A DNA stretch of 34,464 bases from Oryzihumus sp036391795. Lineage in GTDB: Bacteria > Actinomycetota > Actinomycetes > Actinomycetales > Dermatophilaceae. The stretch spans positions 1-34,464 of the forward strand of contig NZ_DASVZH010000296.1 in assembly GCF_036391795.1 (NCBI RefSeq), read 5' to 3'. This document shows, one piece after another, positions 25,888-34,145 of this stretch (within the stretch, counting starts at the first letter, position 1; the number at the start of each line of letters is the position of its first letter). The notes under the pieces are model-generated. The model was not told the DNA's origin. It did no database searches and worked only from the letters and a program-made list of their open reading frames with translations. Both the position numbers and the translations under genes were made by a program.

Positions 25888-27259
25888 ATGCGGATCAGAT
25901 CTCGCGTCGCAATTGCCTTGTTCGCCCTGGCCTTGCCGGCCATGACTCTGGGGCCGGCGGTTATCAGCCACGCGGCGCCCGCAACACACCCGACGTTGTC
26001 CGGCCCAGAAGCAGCAGCCGCAGCCCAGATGGCCCAGGACTGGCATTTGTCCTGGGCCGAAGCGATGCGCCGCACCCAACGGCAGGGGGCGGAAGAGAAG
26101 CTCGCCGGTGAACTGGCAGAACACTATCCGGACCGGTTCGCCGGAGCTTACGTCGACCACCGCAACGGCGGCCGCCTCGTGGTGCTGTCTACCTCCGCCA
26201 TTCCAGTACGGGCGCAGGCGCCGCAGGAAGGACTGGACCCCGCCACAGTGGCCGAGGCACCGGCGCGGTTTCTCCCTGTCACACCTGGCCGCTGACAACG
26301 CCAAGCTCGCGCGGCGTGCTCAACAACAGCGCGCCGGGCTGGGCTCGGCGCACACCTACCTGGACGTCCCGGCGAACCGCGTCACGGTGGTGCTGCCCTC
26401 CCACAGCCCCAACGCCACGGCCCGGAAGTCATTCCTCGCGGACGCGGCCAGCTACCCGGATGCGGTGGTCTCCAACGGCTCAACCGGGACGACCCAGGCC
26501 GCAGGATGCGATCAGTGGACCTGCCCGCCGCCGCTTCGCGGGGGCGTCGAGGACGACTACTTTGACGCCGCCAACCAGGGCTACCTGTGCTCCCTCGGCT
26601 TCATCGGGGTCGACCTGTTCACCAACAAGGAGGTCGCGATCTCGGCCGGGCACTGTCAGACCTACAACGGTCCCTACTCCTCCCCGAGCGCCGGGGACCA
26701 GTTCGACCTTGGCCCCACTATCGGCAACATGCTCCGCTACCAAAACGGCGGGAACGATGACGCTGAGGCCATCGACCTCGCCAGCGGCTTCTACACCCCG
26801 GACCAGACCAACTACGTCTACCAGCGCAACCAGCCCAGTTACATCGACCTCAACGGGCAAATCCAGAACGAGCAGTTCCAGATCACGGCCGTCGCATCCA
26901 ACGCCCAGGTCATCAACGGTGTGTACGTGTGCAAGTCCGGGCGGACCAGCGGGTTCACCTGTGGCGACATCAACCAGACCGGCGTGTCCTCCACCGCATG
27001 TGAGAGCGGCACGAACAACTGCACCAGCTACACCAACTTCTTCGGCTTCACCGGGTGTGCCGCCGGCGGAGACAGCGGGGCCCCCATCTACGACCCGTCC
27101 GCCCACAAGGCCTACGGGCTCGTGTCCTTCGTCCCCACCAGCCAGTACTCGGGGTGCGGCGGAAGCACGAGCGGCGAGACCTGGGGCCCCATGATCGGCA
27201 ACGTGACCTACGGCCTGCACGTCAGCGTCAACACCATCGACGGGTCCGCCTTGGTGTGA
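25888..27259 (+). pseudogene. Secreted S1-family (trypsin-like) serine protease, frameshifted
   Basis: Two overlapping frames together make one protease precursor. The first (25888-26295) has a signal peptide (M-R-I-R-S-R-V-A-I-A-L-F-A-L-A) and a propeptide; the second carries the rest and ends at 27259. Removing one T from the TTT at 26269-26271 joins them as A-R-F-S-L-S-H-L-A-A-D and gives 456 residues. The catalytic triad is intact in the restored numbering: His255 (S-A-G-H-C), Asp290 or 291 (N-D-D-A-E-A), Ser396 (G-G-D-S-G-A-P). Cysteines typical of streptogrisin-like domains are also present. It is therefore either a recent pseudogene, a sequencing error, or a slippage site. ATG 25888 follows AGGGGGC. 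A long GC hairpin follows the stop. Confidence 0.8.
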
Positions 27260-27264
27260 CCACC

Positions 27265-27315
27265 ACCGGGACCAGGGGACGGCCGCAACACCCGGCGGTC
27301 GCCCCCGGTCCCGGC
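27265..27315. terminator. Long GC-rich hairpin between converging genes
   Basis: CCGGGACC (27266-27273) pairs exactly with GGTCCCGG (27307-27314), and the interior GGGG/CCCC and GGCCG-like segments extend the stem. It begins just past the protease stop and ends just before the stop of the minus-strand gene, so it may serve both. Confidence 0.6.
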
Positions 27316-27321
27316 CCGGTC

Positions 27322-27705
27322 TCATCCCTGCTTCGGTAGCCCGGGATTGAGTTGAACGTCGCCCACCACGGCCGCCGCCTTGACCTCACCAGGGCAACCG
27401 GCAGTCGGTTGCGTCGGCGAGAGCACATGAGCACCCACCAAGGCACCCTCATGCGCGAAGACGACGCCATCTCGCACTAGGTCAACACCGGGCCGGAACC
27501 GGGCCGTGACACCCTTCGGCCAGACCACCTGGGTGGGCGGCCCCGGGTCAGCAAGCCAGACACACCCCGAGCGCGCATCGCCGTGCAGCCGCCCCTCCAC
27601 ATACATCCCGACCGGATGCACACGCGCCGGCAGGTGCGTCACCGCCGCCGCACTCACGGCAAGTAGCGCCGCCCCACCGAGGGTGAAGGCCAACCCACGT
27701 CGCAT
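27322..27705 (-). CDS. Small exported protein, unknown function
   Basis: A 127-residue protein with a signal peptide (M-R-R-G-L-A-F-T-L-G-G-A-A-L-L-A-V-S-A-A-A) and a compact beta-rich domain: Y-V-E-G-R-L-H-G-D ... S-G-C-V-W-L-A-D ... Q-V-V-W-P-K-G-V-T-A-R-F, then G-A-L-V-G-A-H-V-L-S-P. The pattern (Gly-rich turn, G-C-V-W-L, V-V-W-P-x-G) recurs in small actinobacterial exported proteins whose role is unknown. The single second cysteine (A-G-C-P-G) could pair with the first. ATG 27705 is preceded by GGGGGAG; the longer open frame has no such site. It is divergent from the unknown operon at 28164. Confidence 0.7.
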   Translation of the reverse strand: MRRGLAFTLGGAALLAVSAAAVTHLPARVHPVGMYVEGRLHGDARSGCVWLADPGPPTQVVWPKGVTARFRPGVDLVRDGVVFAHEGALVGAHVLSPTQPTAGCPGEVKAAAVVGDVQLNPGLPKQG

Positions 27706-28163
27706 ATCTCCCCCAAAAGGTTCGCCCCGCATGGAGTTCGACGCCCGCCCGGCCGGGACGTGCCCACGGTACCGACGCCCGGCACGTCGCGGGCGATCAG
27801 CCACATCACACTTTGGTCGAGTCCGGCGGGCGGCACTTGTCGACCGAGGCAAGAGGGAAGGGGATCCACCCGGACGTCGCAGCGCGCGTCCCTGCGCGGC
27901 CCGGCCGGAGCCGCGGAGTCGGGGTCGTCCCTGCACCCGACCTAGACGTCGCCCGACATGGCTCTGCGTCGGAAGGACTCACGGGCGCCCCGGTTATGAC
28001 CCACAGCCAGCTCTGGGCCGGCCCCACGACGGCGCCACCCCCAATGGGCTGGTCTACTGACCCGCGACACACCCAACGGATTCGGGCCGCCGACGCCAGC
28101 CCGATGACACTGTGGACGCAGGCGCTGCGGGCCTGCCCAGCTAGGCTGGGGAGGGGACGGGGC
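27706..28163. other. 458-base divergent promoter region
   Basis: No gene is credible here, although the frame of the next gene is open upstream. GACGTGCC (27757-27764) and GGCACGTC (27781-27788) form an exact 8-base inverted repeat 16 bases apart, a possible operator. A TAGGCT -10 candidate lies at 28142-28147. Confidence 0.45.
28142..28147 (+). promoter_or_regulatory. Candidate -10 box TAGGCT for the unknown operon
   Basis: TAGGCT lies 16 bases before ATG 28164, just upstream of a GGAGGGG ribosome site, so transcription would start about seven bases before that site. No clear -35 is visible. Confidence 0.4.
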
Positions 28164-28874
28164 ATGCCGTTGCTGCGTGAGGTGGAGGCGGCCTACCCGG
28201 CGACCAGGTTCCCCGACCGGGCGTGGGACCCCGATGTCGACAAGGCCGCGTTCCTGGCCCGGTCGCGTGGCGTCTTCGAGCTCTACTGCCGAGGCCTGCC
28301 GGCGGCCATGATCCCGGCCCGGCGCTCGATGGTGCGGTTCTTCCTGGACGAGGACAAGCCCGCCGGCTTCCACGTGCGACTACCGCCCAAGCCGTTGGAG
28401 GCGTTCGAGTCGGCCAACATCGCGGTCCCGGACAGGTTCGCCACCTGGGCCGAAGAGGACCAACTGAGAGCATGCCTGGAGGTGATCCATCAGGGGCTGC
28501 TCGGCCTCGGCCGGGCCCGGGGCTGGCCCCTGGCGCCGCTGGAGGCGCTGGAGGCGCTGCGCGACCAGGTGGCCGAGCAGGGCCTACGGCTATGGTGGGC
28601 CTCGGCGTGGAAGCTCAGCCCCAACCGGAGGCACAAGGCGCGCGGCGTGTACCGGATCTCCCCCGACGGCTACGGGCGAGTGCAGCTGGAGGTGCGTGCC
28701 GCCACCGGCCGAGACGAGATCCTCGCGCGCACCGAGGTGGACGCGTTGTGCGAGCTCGCCCTCGCCGACGTGCAGCAGGCACTGGTCAACGTCGCCGCCA
28801 AGCGGCGCCTCCCACCACCCCCACGATTGCCGGACAACGTCTACCGCAGTCGGCGTCGCACCAACGGGAGCTGA
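28164..28874 (+). CDS. Unknown protein, first gene of a four-gene operon
   Basis: A 236-residue soluble-looking protein with no signal peptide or membrane segment. It starts MPLLREVEAAYPATRFPDRA and has a central helix-rich region (L-E-A-L-E-A-L-R-D-Q-V-A-E-Q-G-L-R-L-W-W). A later part, K-L-S-P-N-R-R-H-K-A-R-G-V-Y-R-I-S-P-D-G-Y-G-R-V-Q-L-E, looks like two strands with basic residues. The C-terminus is Pro/Arg-rich. I do not recognise the family. ATG 28164 has GGAGGGG ~9 bases upstream; earlier in-frame starts lack a ribosome site and read into poorly coding sequence. The next gene starts two bases after its stop, implying coupled translation. Confidence 0.7.
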   Translation: MPLLREVEAAYPATRFPDRAWDPDVDKAAFLARSRGVFELYCRGLPAAMIPARRSMVRFFLDEDKPAGFHVRLPPKPLEAFESANIAVPDRFATWAEEDQLRACLEVIHQGLLGLGRARGWPLAPLEALEALRDQVAEQGLRLWWASAWKLSPNRRHKARGVYRISPDGYGRVQLEVRAATGRDEILARTEVDALCELALADVQQALVNVAAKRRLPPPPRLPDNVYRSRRRTNGS

Positions 28875-28876
28875 GT

Positions 28877-29371
28877 GTGAGCGACTGGGACCCCGAAGCC
28901 GTCGCGGAGCAGATGCGACAGCTCGGCCGTGACTGGGCCGAACGCTGGCCGCAGCTGATCACCTGCCACGTCGAGCGGCCCGCCCGCCTGCGCGGGTACA
29001 TCGCGACGCTCTCCACCCGCCGGGACGTGGAGGACAGGCCGTTCCTGTACCTCATCGACGAGGGGCAGTGGGTCACCGCCGACAACGGGCATGGCTATCG
29101 GGACGAGATCGGCGATGCGGACTGGCCGCAGCAGGTCGACGACCTGGTCACCGCCCTGGTCGAGCACGGCTGCTACGTGCGCCGACTGTTCCGCCTGGTC
29201 CTCACCAACAGCCTGACCCCACTGCGCCCGTTCCCCGGCACATCGGTCACCCACGTGCCACCCCTGCGCGGCAGCTCGGATAGCCCTGCGCCGGCGCGGA
29301 GAGGGGCGTGGGCAACACCCGCAGCCGCGACACGCCAGCCATCCCAGGGACGATCGGGTGCGGGGAGCTAA
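28877..29371 (+). CDS. Unknown protein, second gene of the operon
   Basis: A 164-residue soluble protein starting at GTG 28877 with GGGAG six bases upstream, two bases past the previous stop. It opens V-S-D-W-D-P-E-A-V-A-E-Q-M-R-Q-L-G-R-D-W-A-E-R-W-P, then has a compact strand-rich part (F-L-Y-L-I-D-E-G-Q-W-V-T-A-D-N-G) and a helix (D-D-L-V-T-A-L-V-E-H-G-C-Y-V-R-R-L-F-R). The last ~40 residues are Pro/Ala-rich, low complexity, and overlap the next gene by 64 bases. Size and layout are reminiscent of immunity-type proteins, but this is only an impression. No family recognised. Confidence 0.65.
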   Translation: MSDWDPEAVAEQMRQLGRDWAERWPQLITCHVERPARLRGYIATLSTRRDVEDRPFLYLIDEGQWVTADNGHGYRDEIGDADWPQQVDDLVTALVEHGCYVRRLFRLVLTNSLTPLRPFPGTSVTHVPPLRGSSDSPAPARRGAWATPAAATRQPSQGRSGAGS

Positions 29372-29607
29372 CCGTCCAGCACGATGACCTCGTGGTGCAA
29401 CAACTGGTGCGGATCCTGGGGCGGGTCCTCGGACCGTGGGCGTGGTGGAACGTCGCCGCGTGGGCGGTCGGCCTGGCCGCGGTTGTTGGATATGCGCTCG
29501 GTCGGGTGCCGTTCCTTCCGGCGATGGCGATGTCGATCGCGGCGGGTGCTGCACGCAAGTGGCGGCTGCGCCACCACGCGCCCCACCCCCAAGGGGACCG
29601 GAGGTGA
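29308..29607 (+). CDS. Small single/double-pass membrane protein, third gene of the operon
   Basis: A 99-residue protein with hydrophobic segments near residues 45-62 (W-W-N-V-A-A-W-A-V-G-L-A-A-V-V-G-Y-A-L) and 67-80 (P-F-L-P-A-M-A-M-S-I-A-A-G-A-A), ending in a basic tail (R-K-W-R-L-R-H-H). The start GTG 29308 lies inside the previous gene and has GGAGAGGGG just upstream, which supports a genuine 64-base overlap; a start near 29392 would remove most of the N-terminal soluble part. It is the only membrane component of the operon and might anchor the other products. Confidence 0.6.
   Translation: MGNTRSRDTPAIPGTIGCGELTVQHDDLVVQQLVRILGRVLGPWAWWNVAAWAVGLAAVVGYALGRVPFLPAMAMSIAAGAARKWRLRHHAPHPQGDRR
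29600..29607 (+). promoter_or_regulatory. Strong Shine-Dalgarno site GGAGGTGA overlapping an upstream stop
   Basis: GGAGGTGA is five bases before ATG 29613, and its last three bases are the TGA of the membrane-protein gene. This decides the start at 29613 over GTG 29604 and couples the two genes. Confidence 0.75.
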
Positions 29608-29612
29608 ACCAG

Positions 29613-30086
29613 ATGCGTCGTCTCCCGGCGACCCACGCGATCACGGTGAACGGCCGCGCCACCGGCGAGCTCCAAGGCGATCGCGGCCTGACGCCACAGC
29701 AGCACCTGCGGGAAGTGGTGTCTCGTCTCGAGGGGGTCGCCTTCTACGCCCTGTGCCTGTGGGCGATGCCGCCGGGCCAGAGGCTGGCTGACGTCGACCT
29801 TCGCCGCTGGCCGCAGGAGTACCTGCAGGCCGCCGGGTCCCAGGAACGGATGACCCTGGAAGTGCGCCGCCTCGTCGACGACGAACCCTTCCAGTACGTG
29901 CTCGGACATCGGATGTGGGGCGGCGCCGCGGCGGCACCGGATGAGGTCATCCGCTGGAACGGCCACACGACGGCGGTGCGGCGCTTTGAGGTGTTCACCG
30001 GGGTGGAGGCCGCGGACGTCTTCAGCCACTACCTGGCCACCGGCTGGGTTCCCGAGTCGGTCGGGCTGCGCCACCTGCCGCTGTAG
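29613..30086 (+). CDS. Unknown protein, fourth gene of the operon (weak Imm1-like look)
   Basis: A 157-residue soluble protein starting at ATG 29613 behind a strong ribosome site. It begins M-R-R-L-P-A-T-H-A-I-T-V-N-G-R and continues with helical and strand segments such as L-E-G-V-A-F-Y-A-L-C-L-W-A-M-P-P. The C-terminal part, V-E-A-A-D-V-F-S-H-Y-L-A-T-G-W-V-P-E-S-V, faintly recalls the helix-plus-T-G-x-x-P ending of Imm1-type immunity proteins, but the match is too weak to call. The gene ends the operon; an inverted repeat at 30133-30175 follows. No family is recognised with confidence. Confidence 0.65.
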   Translation: MRRLPATHAITVNGRATGELQGDRGLTPQQHLREVVSRLEGVAFYALCLWAMPPGQRLADVDLRRWPQEYLQAAGSQERMTLEVRRLVDDEPFQYVLGHRMWGGAAAAPDEVIRWNGHTTAVRRFEVFTGVEAADVFSHYLATGWVPESVGLRHLPL

Positions 30087-30132
30087 CCAAGGCGGGCCAT
30101 TGGATCCGCCGGGGGTGCCGTCGCTGGGGTCA

Positions 30133-30175
30133 GGAGGCGACCGTGCAGCAGTGGAGCGAGGGCCGGGTCGCCTCC
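30133..30175. terminator. Inverted repeat between the operon and the large secreted-protein gene
   Basis: GGAGGCGACC (30133-30142) and GGTCGCCTCC (30166-30175) are exact complements with a 23-base loop. It lies between converging genes (stops at 30086 and 30225), which suggests a shared terminator despite lacking a T run. Confidence 0.5.
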
Positions 30176-30224
30176 CTGCCGAGCGGATCGACTCGCAGAT
30201 GGGCTTGTGGTCACCCCGCGTCAG

Positions 30225-33200
30225 TCAGCGCGTGATGGCCAGTGCGTCGATGAGCGACCTGGCCGGGGTGGCGGACCGCAGGGTGATGGTGGCGTTGGTG
30301 AAGGCTCCCGTGGGCAGGGTGATGACGTCTCGGTGCCAGTTCGCGGAGGACAGGTAGATCCGCGTGACTCGACGGCTGCCGACGTACAGGTCAATCGCGC
30401 CCTGGTGCGGGCCGCGCAGGACGACGACGGCCACGCCGGCGCCGCTTTGGTGGTACGCACGCAGGGTGGCCCCGGTGAGGTTCAGGCGGGAGACCGTGCC
30501 GCTGAGCGCGAGGGTGCTGCTGGTGCGGGTCACTGAGGAGCCGGTCATGGCCCGGTCGTCGTACGGCACGGTGGCGCAGCGGTAGCTGGCCCACGGGGAC
30601 ACCAGTCCCACCCGGTCGCGGGCGCGAACGGTGTAGCAGACCTCGCCGCCGGCGGGGAGAGTGACGTGTTGCGCGGTGCTCGTCGTGGCCTGCCAGGCTG
30701 CCGGGTGCTGGAGCGCGCCCAAGGTCCCACCGGGAGGGGCGTACCGGTAGCCGACGTCATAGTTCGCGACCGCGACGTTGTCGCTGGCCCGGTACGAGAA
30801 GGGCGCTGACGTGGCACTCGTCCGGCCGATGACCAACGGTCCGGCGCTGGCCACCGTGATCACCGGACTGGTGCCGTCCACCGCGGAGCAGCGGCTGGCT
30901 GACCATCCGGCGAGGTTGCCGGCCTTGTCCCGGGCGCGGACCTGGAAGCAGGCGCCCTGCCCCGGGCTCAGGGGCTGCAGCGTGGCGCTGGTGCTGGTGG
31001 TGTGGTCCCAGACGGGCGGGTACACCCATGGCCCGTACGGCGCGCCGGTCGTGCCCACGTCCTGGTAGCGCACGTCATACGAAGCCAGGCCCGAGCCGGG
31101 CAGACCGCCGCCGGCCGAGGGGTCGGTGAAGGACCAGGAGAAGCTCACCTGGCGGGCGCCGTTGACCCGCGGAGTGCCCCCGGTCGACTGCAGCGCCGGC
31201 GCCGTCGGGTCCGCGGCCGAGCAGCGGCTCGCGGACCAGTCGCTGACGTTGCCCGCGTGGTCGCGCGCCCGCACCGAGAAGCAGGTATCCGCTCCGGGCG
31301 TCGCGGTCAGCTGCGCCGTGGTGGCTGTCGTCCCCTGCAGCTCCGCCGGCTGCACCCAGTCGCCGTAAGCGCCCCCGATCGGGCCCTGCTGGTAGCGCAC
31401 GTCGTAGGAGGCGACCTGGCTGGGCAGCTCACCGGGCACGTCGGTGCTGTCGGTGTCGGACCAGTTGACCGAGACGCTGGTCCCGCCGACGCGAGGGGTG
31501 CCGGTCAGCGAGGTCAGGGTGGGAGCGGCCTGGTCCTGCCACGTGGCAGGAGCCGTGGTCAGCCAGTCCAGACCGACCACCCGCGGCAGCAGCGTGGTGT
31601 CGGCGTAGACCAGGCGGGGGCTGTCGCCGTCGTCGACGGTCATCATCGAGTTCGGCAACGAGTAGTAGCCGTGCAGCGGTCCGTACAGGCGGGTGCCGCC
31701 GCCGGGGCCCAGGTTCTGCACCTGCGCCACGACGTAGATGGTGCCGGCGGCGTCGGTGGTCTGGTGGACCCAGGCCACGAACCCGTTGCCGAGCTGGGGC
31801 AGCTGGGTGCCCATCGCCGGCGACCAGGGGATGTGCTGTGGGGCCAGGACCGCGTCCAGGTCCACGACGGTGTAGGAGGAGCCGCAGGCCACCAGGGCGA
31901 AGCGTCCGGCAACCTGCAGGTCGGGGTAGCTGAACCCGTTATTCGGGTAGGGGCACGCTGCCAGGCCGCTGGCCACGGTGCGCACAGTTCCCGTACCCGA
32001 GAGGTCGGTGGCCACCAGGTTCCCGTTGGCGTCTGGCCCTCGCCACAACGTCCACCCGTCGACGGCGATGGGCAGGGTGGAGTCGATGGTCTTGAGTCGG
32101 TCTCCGGTGCGCACGTCATCGAGGGCAACGGTGCTGCTGTCCGGGGCGCTGACGAGCACCCTGCCGCCTCGGCCCAGGACCAGGGTCGAGTCCTGGCCGA
32201 CGTCGCGGTGCCCTCCCGGCCATCGGGCGGTGAACGTGTGCGGGCTGTAGTTGTACGGGCCGGCGGCGTCGGTCAGGACCACGTCGCCCCGGGCCGCCAC
32301 GAGGGAGCCGGTCATCGGGTCATCGCCGGTTGCCGGCGCCGGGTTCCACCCCGTCGAGCCGTCCGCCGCTGTGACCAGGACCGAACCCGACCCCGGGGCG
32401 TAGGCGTCGCCAAACCAGGCCGCGACCTGGTTGTTGCTCAAGCTCAGGGCGCTGACCTGCTTGCCCAGGACCGGCAGCTCCGCAACCTGGTGCACCGGTT
32501 GGCCGTCGTCGGCGAGGGTGACGACCCGCCCGGTCGGGGTGTCGTGCAGGAACAGCGCCACGGTGCCGTCGCCCATGGACCGGGCGGTCCCCACGTCAGA
32601 GGCGACCGCCGGCTGGAACGCTCCGGCGCTCGGGTCCAGCGGCTCCAGGTGGGAGCTGTAGATGGTGTCGCCGTCCTCCAACCTGATGGCCGCCAAGCGG
32701 TCACCGAAGGCCAGCCACTGGCGGACGATGCTGGTGCCGGAGACCGTGACAACCCCGGGATTGGAACCGTCGAGGTCACTCCAGTGGACATCGTCGGTAT
32801 CGCGCACGCCCTCATCGATCCAGAAGATCCGGTGCGGGGTCACGATCATCGGGTCGTACCACCCGGCAGCAGCCGTGATCTGGTGCGCCGCGCCCGTGCT
32901 GAGGTCGACCGTCCAGATCTTGCCGGTGTCACGGATGGCCAGGGTGGTGGCGGTTGAGGCCGTGGCCATCTCGGAGGAGGGCACGCTGAGAGTCACACCC
33001 GCGACCGAGACCGGGTCGGTGCCGGGCCTACGGAGAATCGCCTGCCCGCCGCCGGCACCACCAAGCCGGCTCAGCACCCACGTGCCTGCTTCGTTGATGA
33101 GGGACTCAGCTGCAGGGACGTCGGTCGTCCACGTCGTGGCCCCGGACTCCGGGTCCGTCACTGTCACCCGGGAGGCGCCGGGCTGCCCCGGCACCGATCC

Positions 33201-33545
33201 CAGGGTCACCACCCCGCCTGGCGTCAGCGGGGGCTGGTTCTCGTTGGGAGGCCACGTCAGTGTCCTGACGGGGGCGCCGTCGCTGACGCGGCGGATCACC
33301 GTCTGCGGGGGGTCGTACTCGTCGTGCTGCCGCATGTCGTAGGCGACGTAACCCGGAGCTGCCTCGATCCACAGGGACCCGGCGCTGCTGGCCGGGTTGA
33401 TGGGCAACTCGCGGCCAGCCTGCACGGAAGGATCCACCTCCAGCGCGGCGACCGTGGGCGACCCAGCCAACGCGGGCGCCGCCAGCAACGCCAGAACACA
33501 CGGTGCCACAGCCCAACGCGCGCGACCCCGCCCCACTCCAGCCAC
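30225..33545 (-). CDS. Large secreted protein: propeller-like N-terminus and three fibronectin-like repeats
   Basis: About 1,106 residues with a signal peptide (A-R-W-A-V-A-P-C-V-L-A-L-L-A-A-P-A-L-A-G). Residues ~40-660 contain repeated short blades (for example V-V-T-L-A-D-D-G-Q-P-V, T-V-A-L-D-D-V-R-T-G-D-R-L) typical of a beta-propeller. Three fibronectin/Ig-like repeats follow at ~670, ~780 and ~890, each with Y-D-V-R/G-Y early and C-F/Y-x-V-R-A-R-D near the end, plus a conserved S-R-C-S or Y-R-C-A cysteine that can pair with it. A final ~115-residue beta-rich domain ends L-I-D-A-L-A-I-T-R. It probably acts at the cell surface or outside, perhaps in adhesion; no catalytic motif is seen. 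GTG 33545 has AGGGGG five bases upstream; GTG 33581 and the far start 33731 are alternatives. Confidence 0.75.
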   Translation of the reverse strand: MAGVGRGRARWAVAPCVLALLAAPALAGSPTVAALEVDPSVQAGRELPINPASSAGSLWIEAAPGYVAYDMRQHDEYDPPQTVIRRVSDGAPVRTLTWPPNENQPPLTPGGVVTLGSVPGQPGASRVTVTDPESGATTWTTDVPAAESLINEAGTWVLSRLGGAGGGQAILRRPGTDPVSVAGVTLSVPSSEMATASTATTLAIRDTGKIWTVDLSTGAAHQITAAAGWYDPMIVTPHRIFWIDEGVRDTDDVHWSDLDGSNPGVVTVSGTSIVRQWLAFGDRLAAIRLEDGDTIYSSHLEPLDPSAGAFQPAVASDVGTARSMGDGTVALFLHDTPTGRVVTLADDGQPVHQVAELPVLGKQVSALSLSNNQVAAWFGDAYAPGSGSVLVTAADGSTGWNPAPATGDDPMTGSLVAARGDVVLTDAAGPYNYSPHTFTARWPGGHRDVGQDSTLVLGRGGRVLVSAPDSSTVALDDVRTGDRLKTIDSTLPIAVDGWTLWRGPDANGNLVATDLSGTGTVRTVASGLAACPYPNNGFSYPDLQVAGRFALVACGSSYTVVDLDAVLAPQHIPWSPAMGTQLPQLGNGFVAWVHQTTDAAGTIYVVAQVQNLGPGGGTRLYGPLHGYYSLPNSMMTVDDGDSPRLVYADTTLLPRVVGLDWLTTAPATWQDQAAPTLTSLTGTPRVGGTSVSVNWSDTDSTDVPGELPSQVASYDVRYQQGPIGGAYGDWVQPAELQGTTATTAQLTATPGADTCFSVRARDHAGNVSDWSASRCSAADPTAPALQSTGGTPRVNGARQVSFSWSFTDPSAGGGLPGSGLASYDVRYQDVGTTGAPYGPWVYPPVWDHTTSTSATLQPLSPGQGACFQVRARDKAGNLAGWSASRCSAVDGTSPVITVASAGPLVIGRTSATSAPFSYRASDNVAVANYDVGYRYAPPGGTLGALQHPAAWQATTSTAQHVTLPAGGEVCYTVRARDRVGLVSPWASYRCATVPYDDRAMTGSSVTRTSSTLALSGTVSRLNLTGATLRAYHQSGAGVAVVVLRGPHQGAIDLYVGSRRVTRIYLSSANWHRDVITLPTGAFTNATITLRSATPARSLIDALAITR

Positions 33546-34145
33546 AACAGCCCCCTGATCCCACCGGAGCACAATGCTCACGGGCACGGCGCGCAGACTA
33601 CAGCCCGCTGCGGCCAGAAATGCCCGCTTGATCACATTGACGGCCCTCTGCAGACGAAAGCTGATTCTGACCGCCGACGCCCAAGTCGCGGGCCAGGAGG
33701 CCGACGCCGGGGGGCTCACCCGTCTTCTCACCCGAGTCGGACCTCGCCCAGCCCACCTTGACCGCCCTCACTGAGCCGTTGGGATTGCTGAGCGCACACG
33801 TCCTGAAGGCCTGGGAAACCGGTTCGTGCCCGTCTTGAACCGGGCTCGCCGGACCGTCGCAGGCTCGCGATCTGCCTGTTGATCAACTCGAAGACCGCAT
33901 CGAGAACCGGCTCTCAGCACCTAACCCGTGGTCGCGACCGAGAATCGCGACGGCAGTCCGACCACTACTACTACGGCCTCGACTTCGAAATCGTCCAGGC
34001 AGGGCGACGATTCGCCCCATTGGGCGGGGATGTCCCGAACGAGGTCTAACTCTCCCGCGCAGAGGCGTTGTCTCCAAGGTGCCGCTCGTGCAGCATGGCC
34101 TTCGCTGCCCACGTCCGGGGCACACGGGGGATCAGGGGGAAGCTC
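33546..34145. other. 600-base region between divergent secreted-protein genes
   Basis: No intact gene. It should hold promoters for the large secreted protein (minus) and the truncated gene at 34146 (plus), but no clear boxes were found. A protein-like remnant ends at TAA 34047-34049. Confidence 0.45.
33870..34049 (+). pseudogene. Probable 3' remnant of a lost gene
   Basis: In one + frame the last ~40 codons before TAA 34047-34049 read like a real C-terminus (D-H-Y-Y-Y-G-L-D-F-E-I-V-Q-A-G-R-R-F-A-P-L-G-G-D), with G/C third bases, while upstream the frame becomes compositionally poor and no start or ribosome site exists. I do not recognise the family. It could be the tail of a gene destroyed by rearrangement, or chance. 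Confidence 0.3.

Noticed and set aside
25245..26075. A 276-codon minus-strand open frame
   Set aside because: It runs antisense into the protease signal peptide and lacks coding features.
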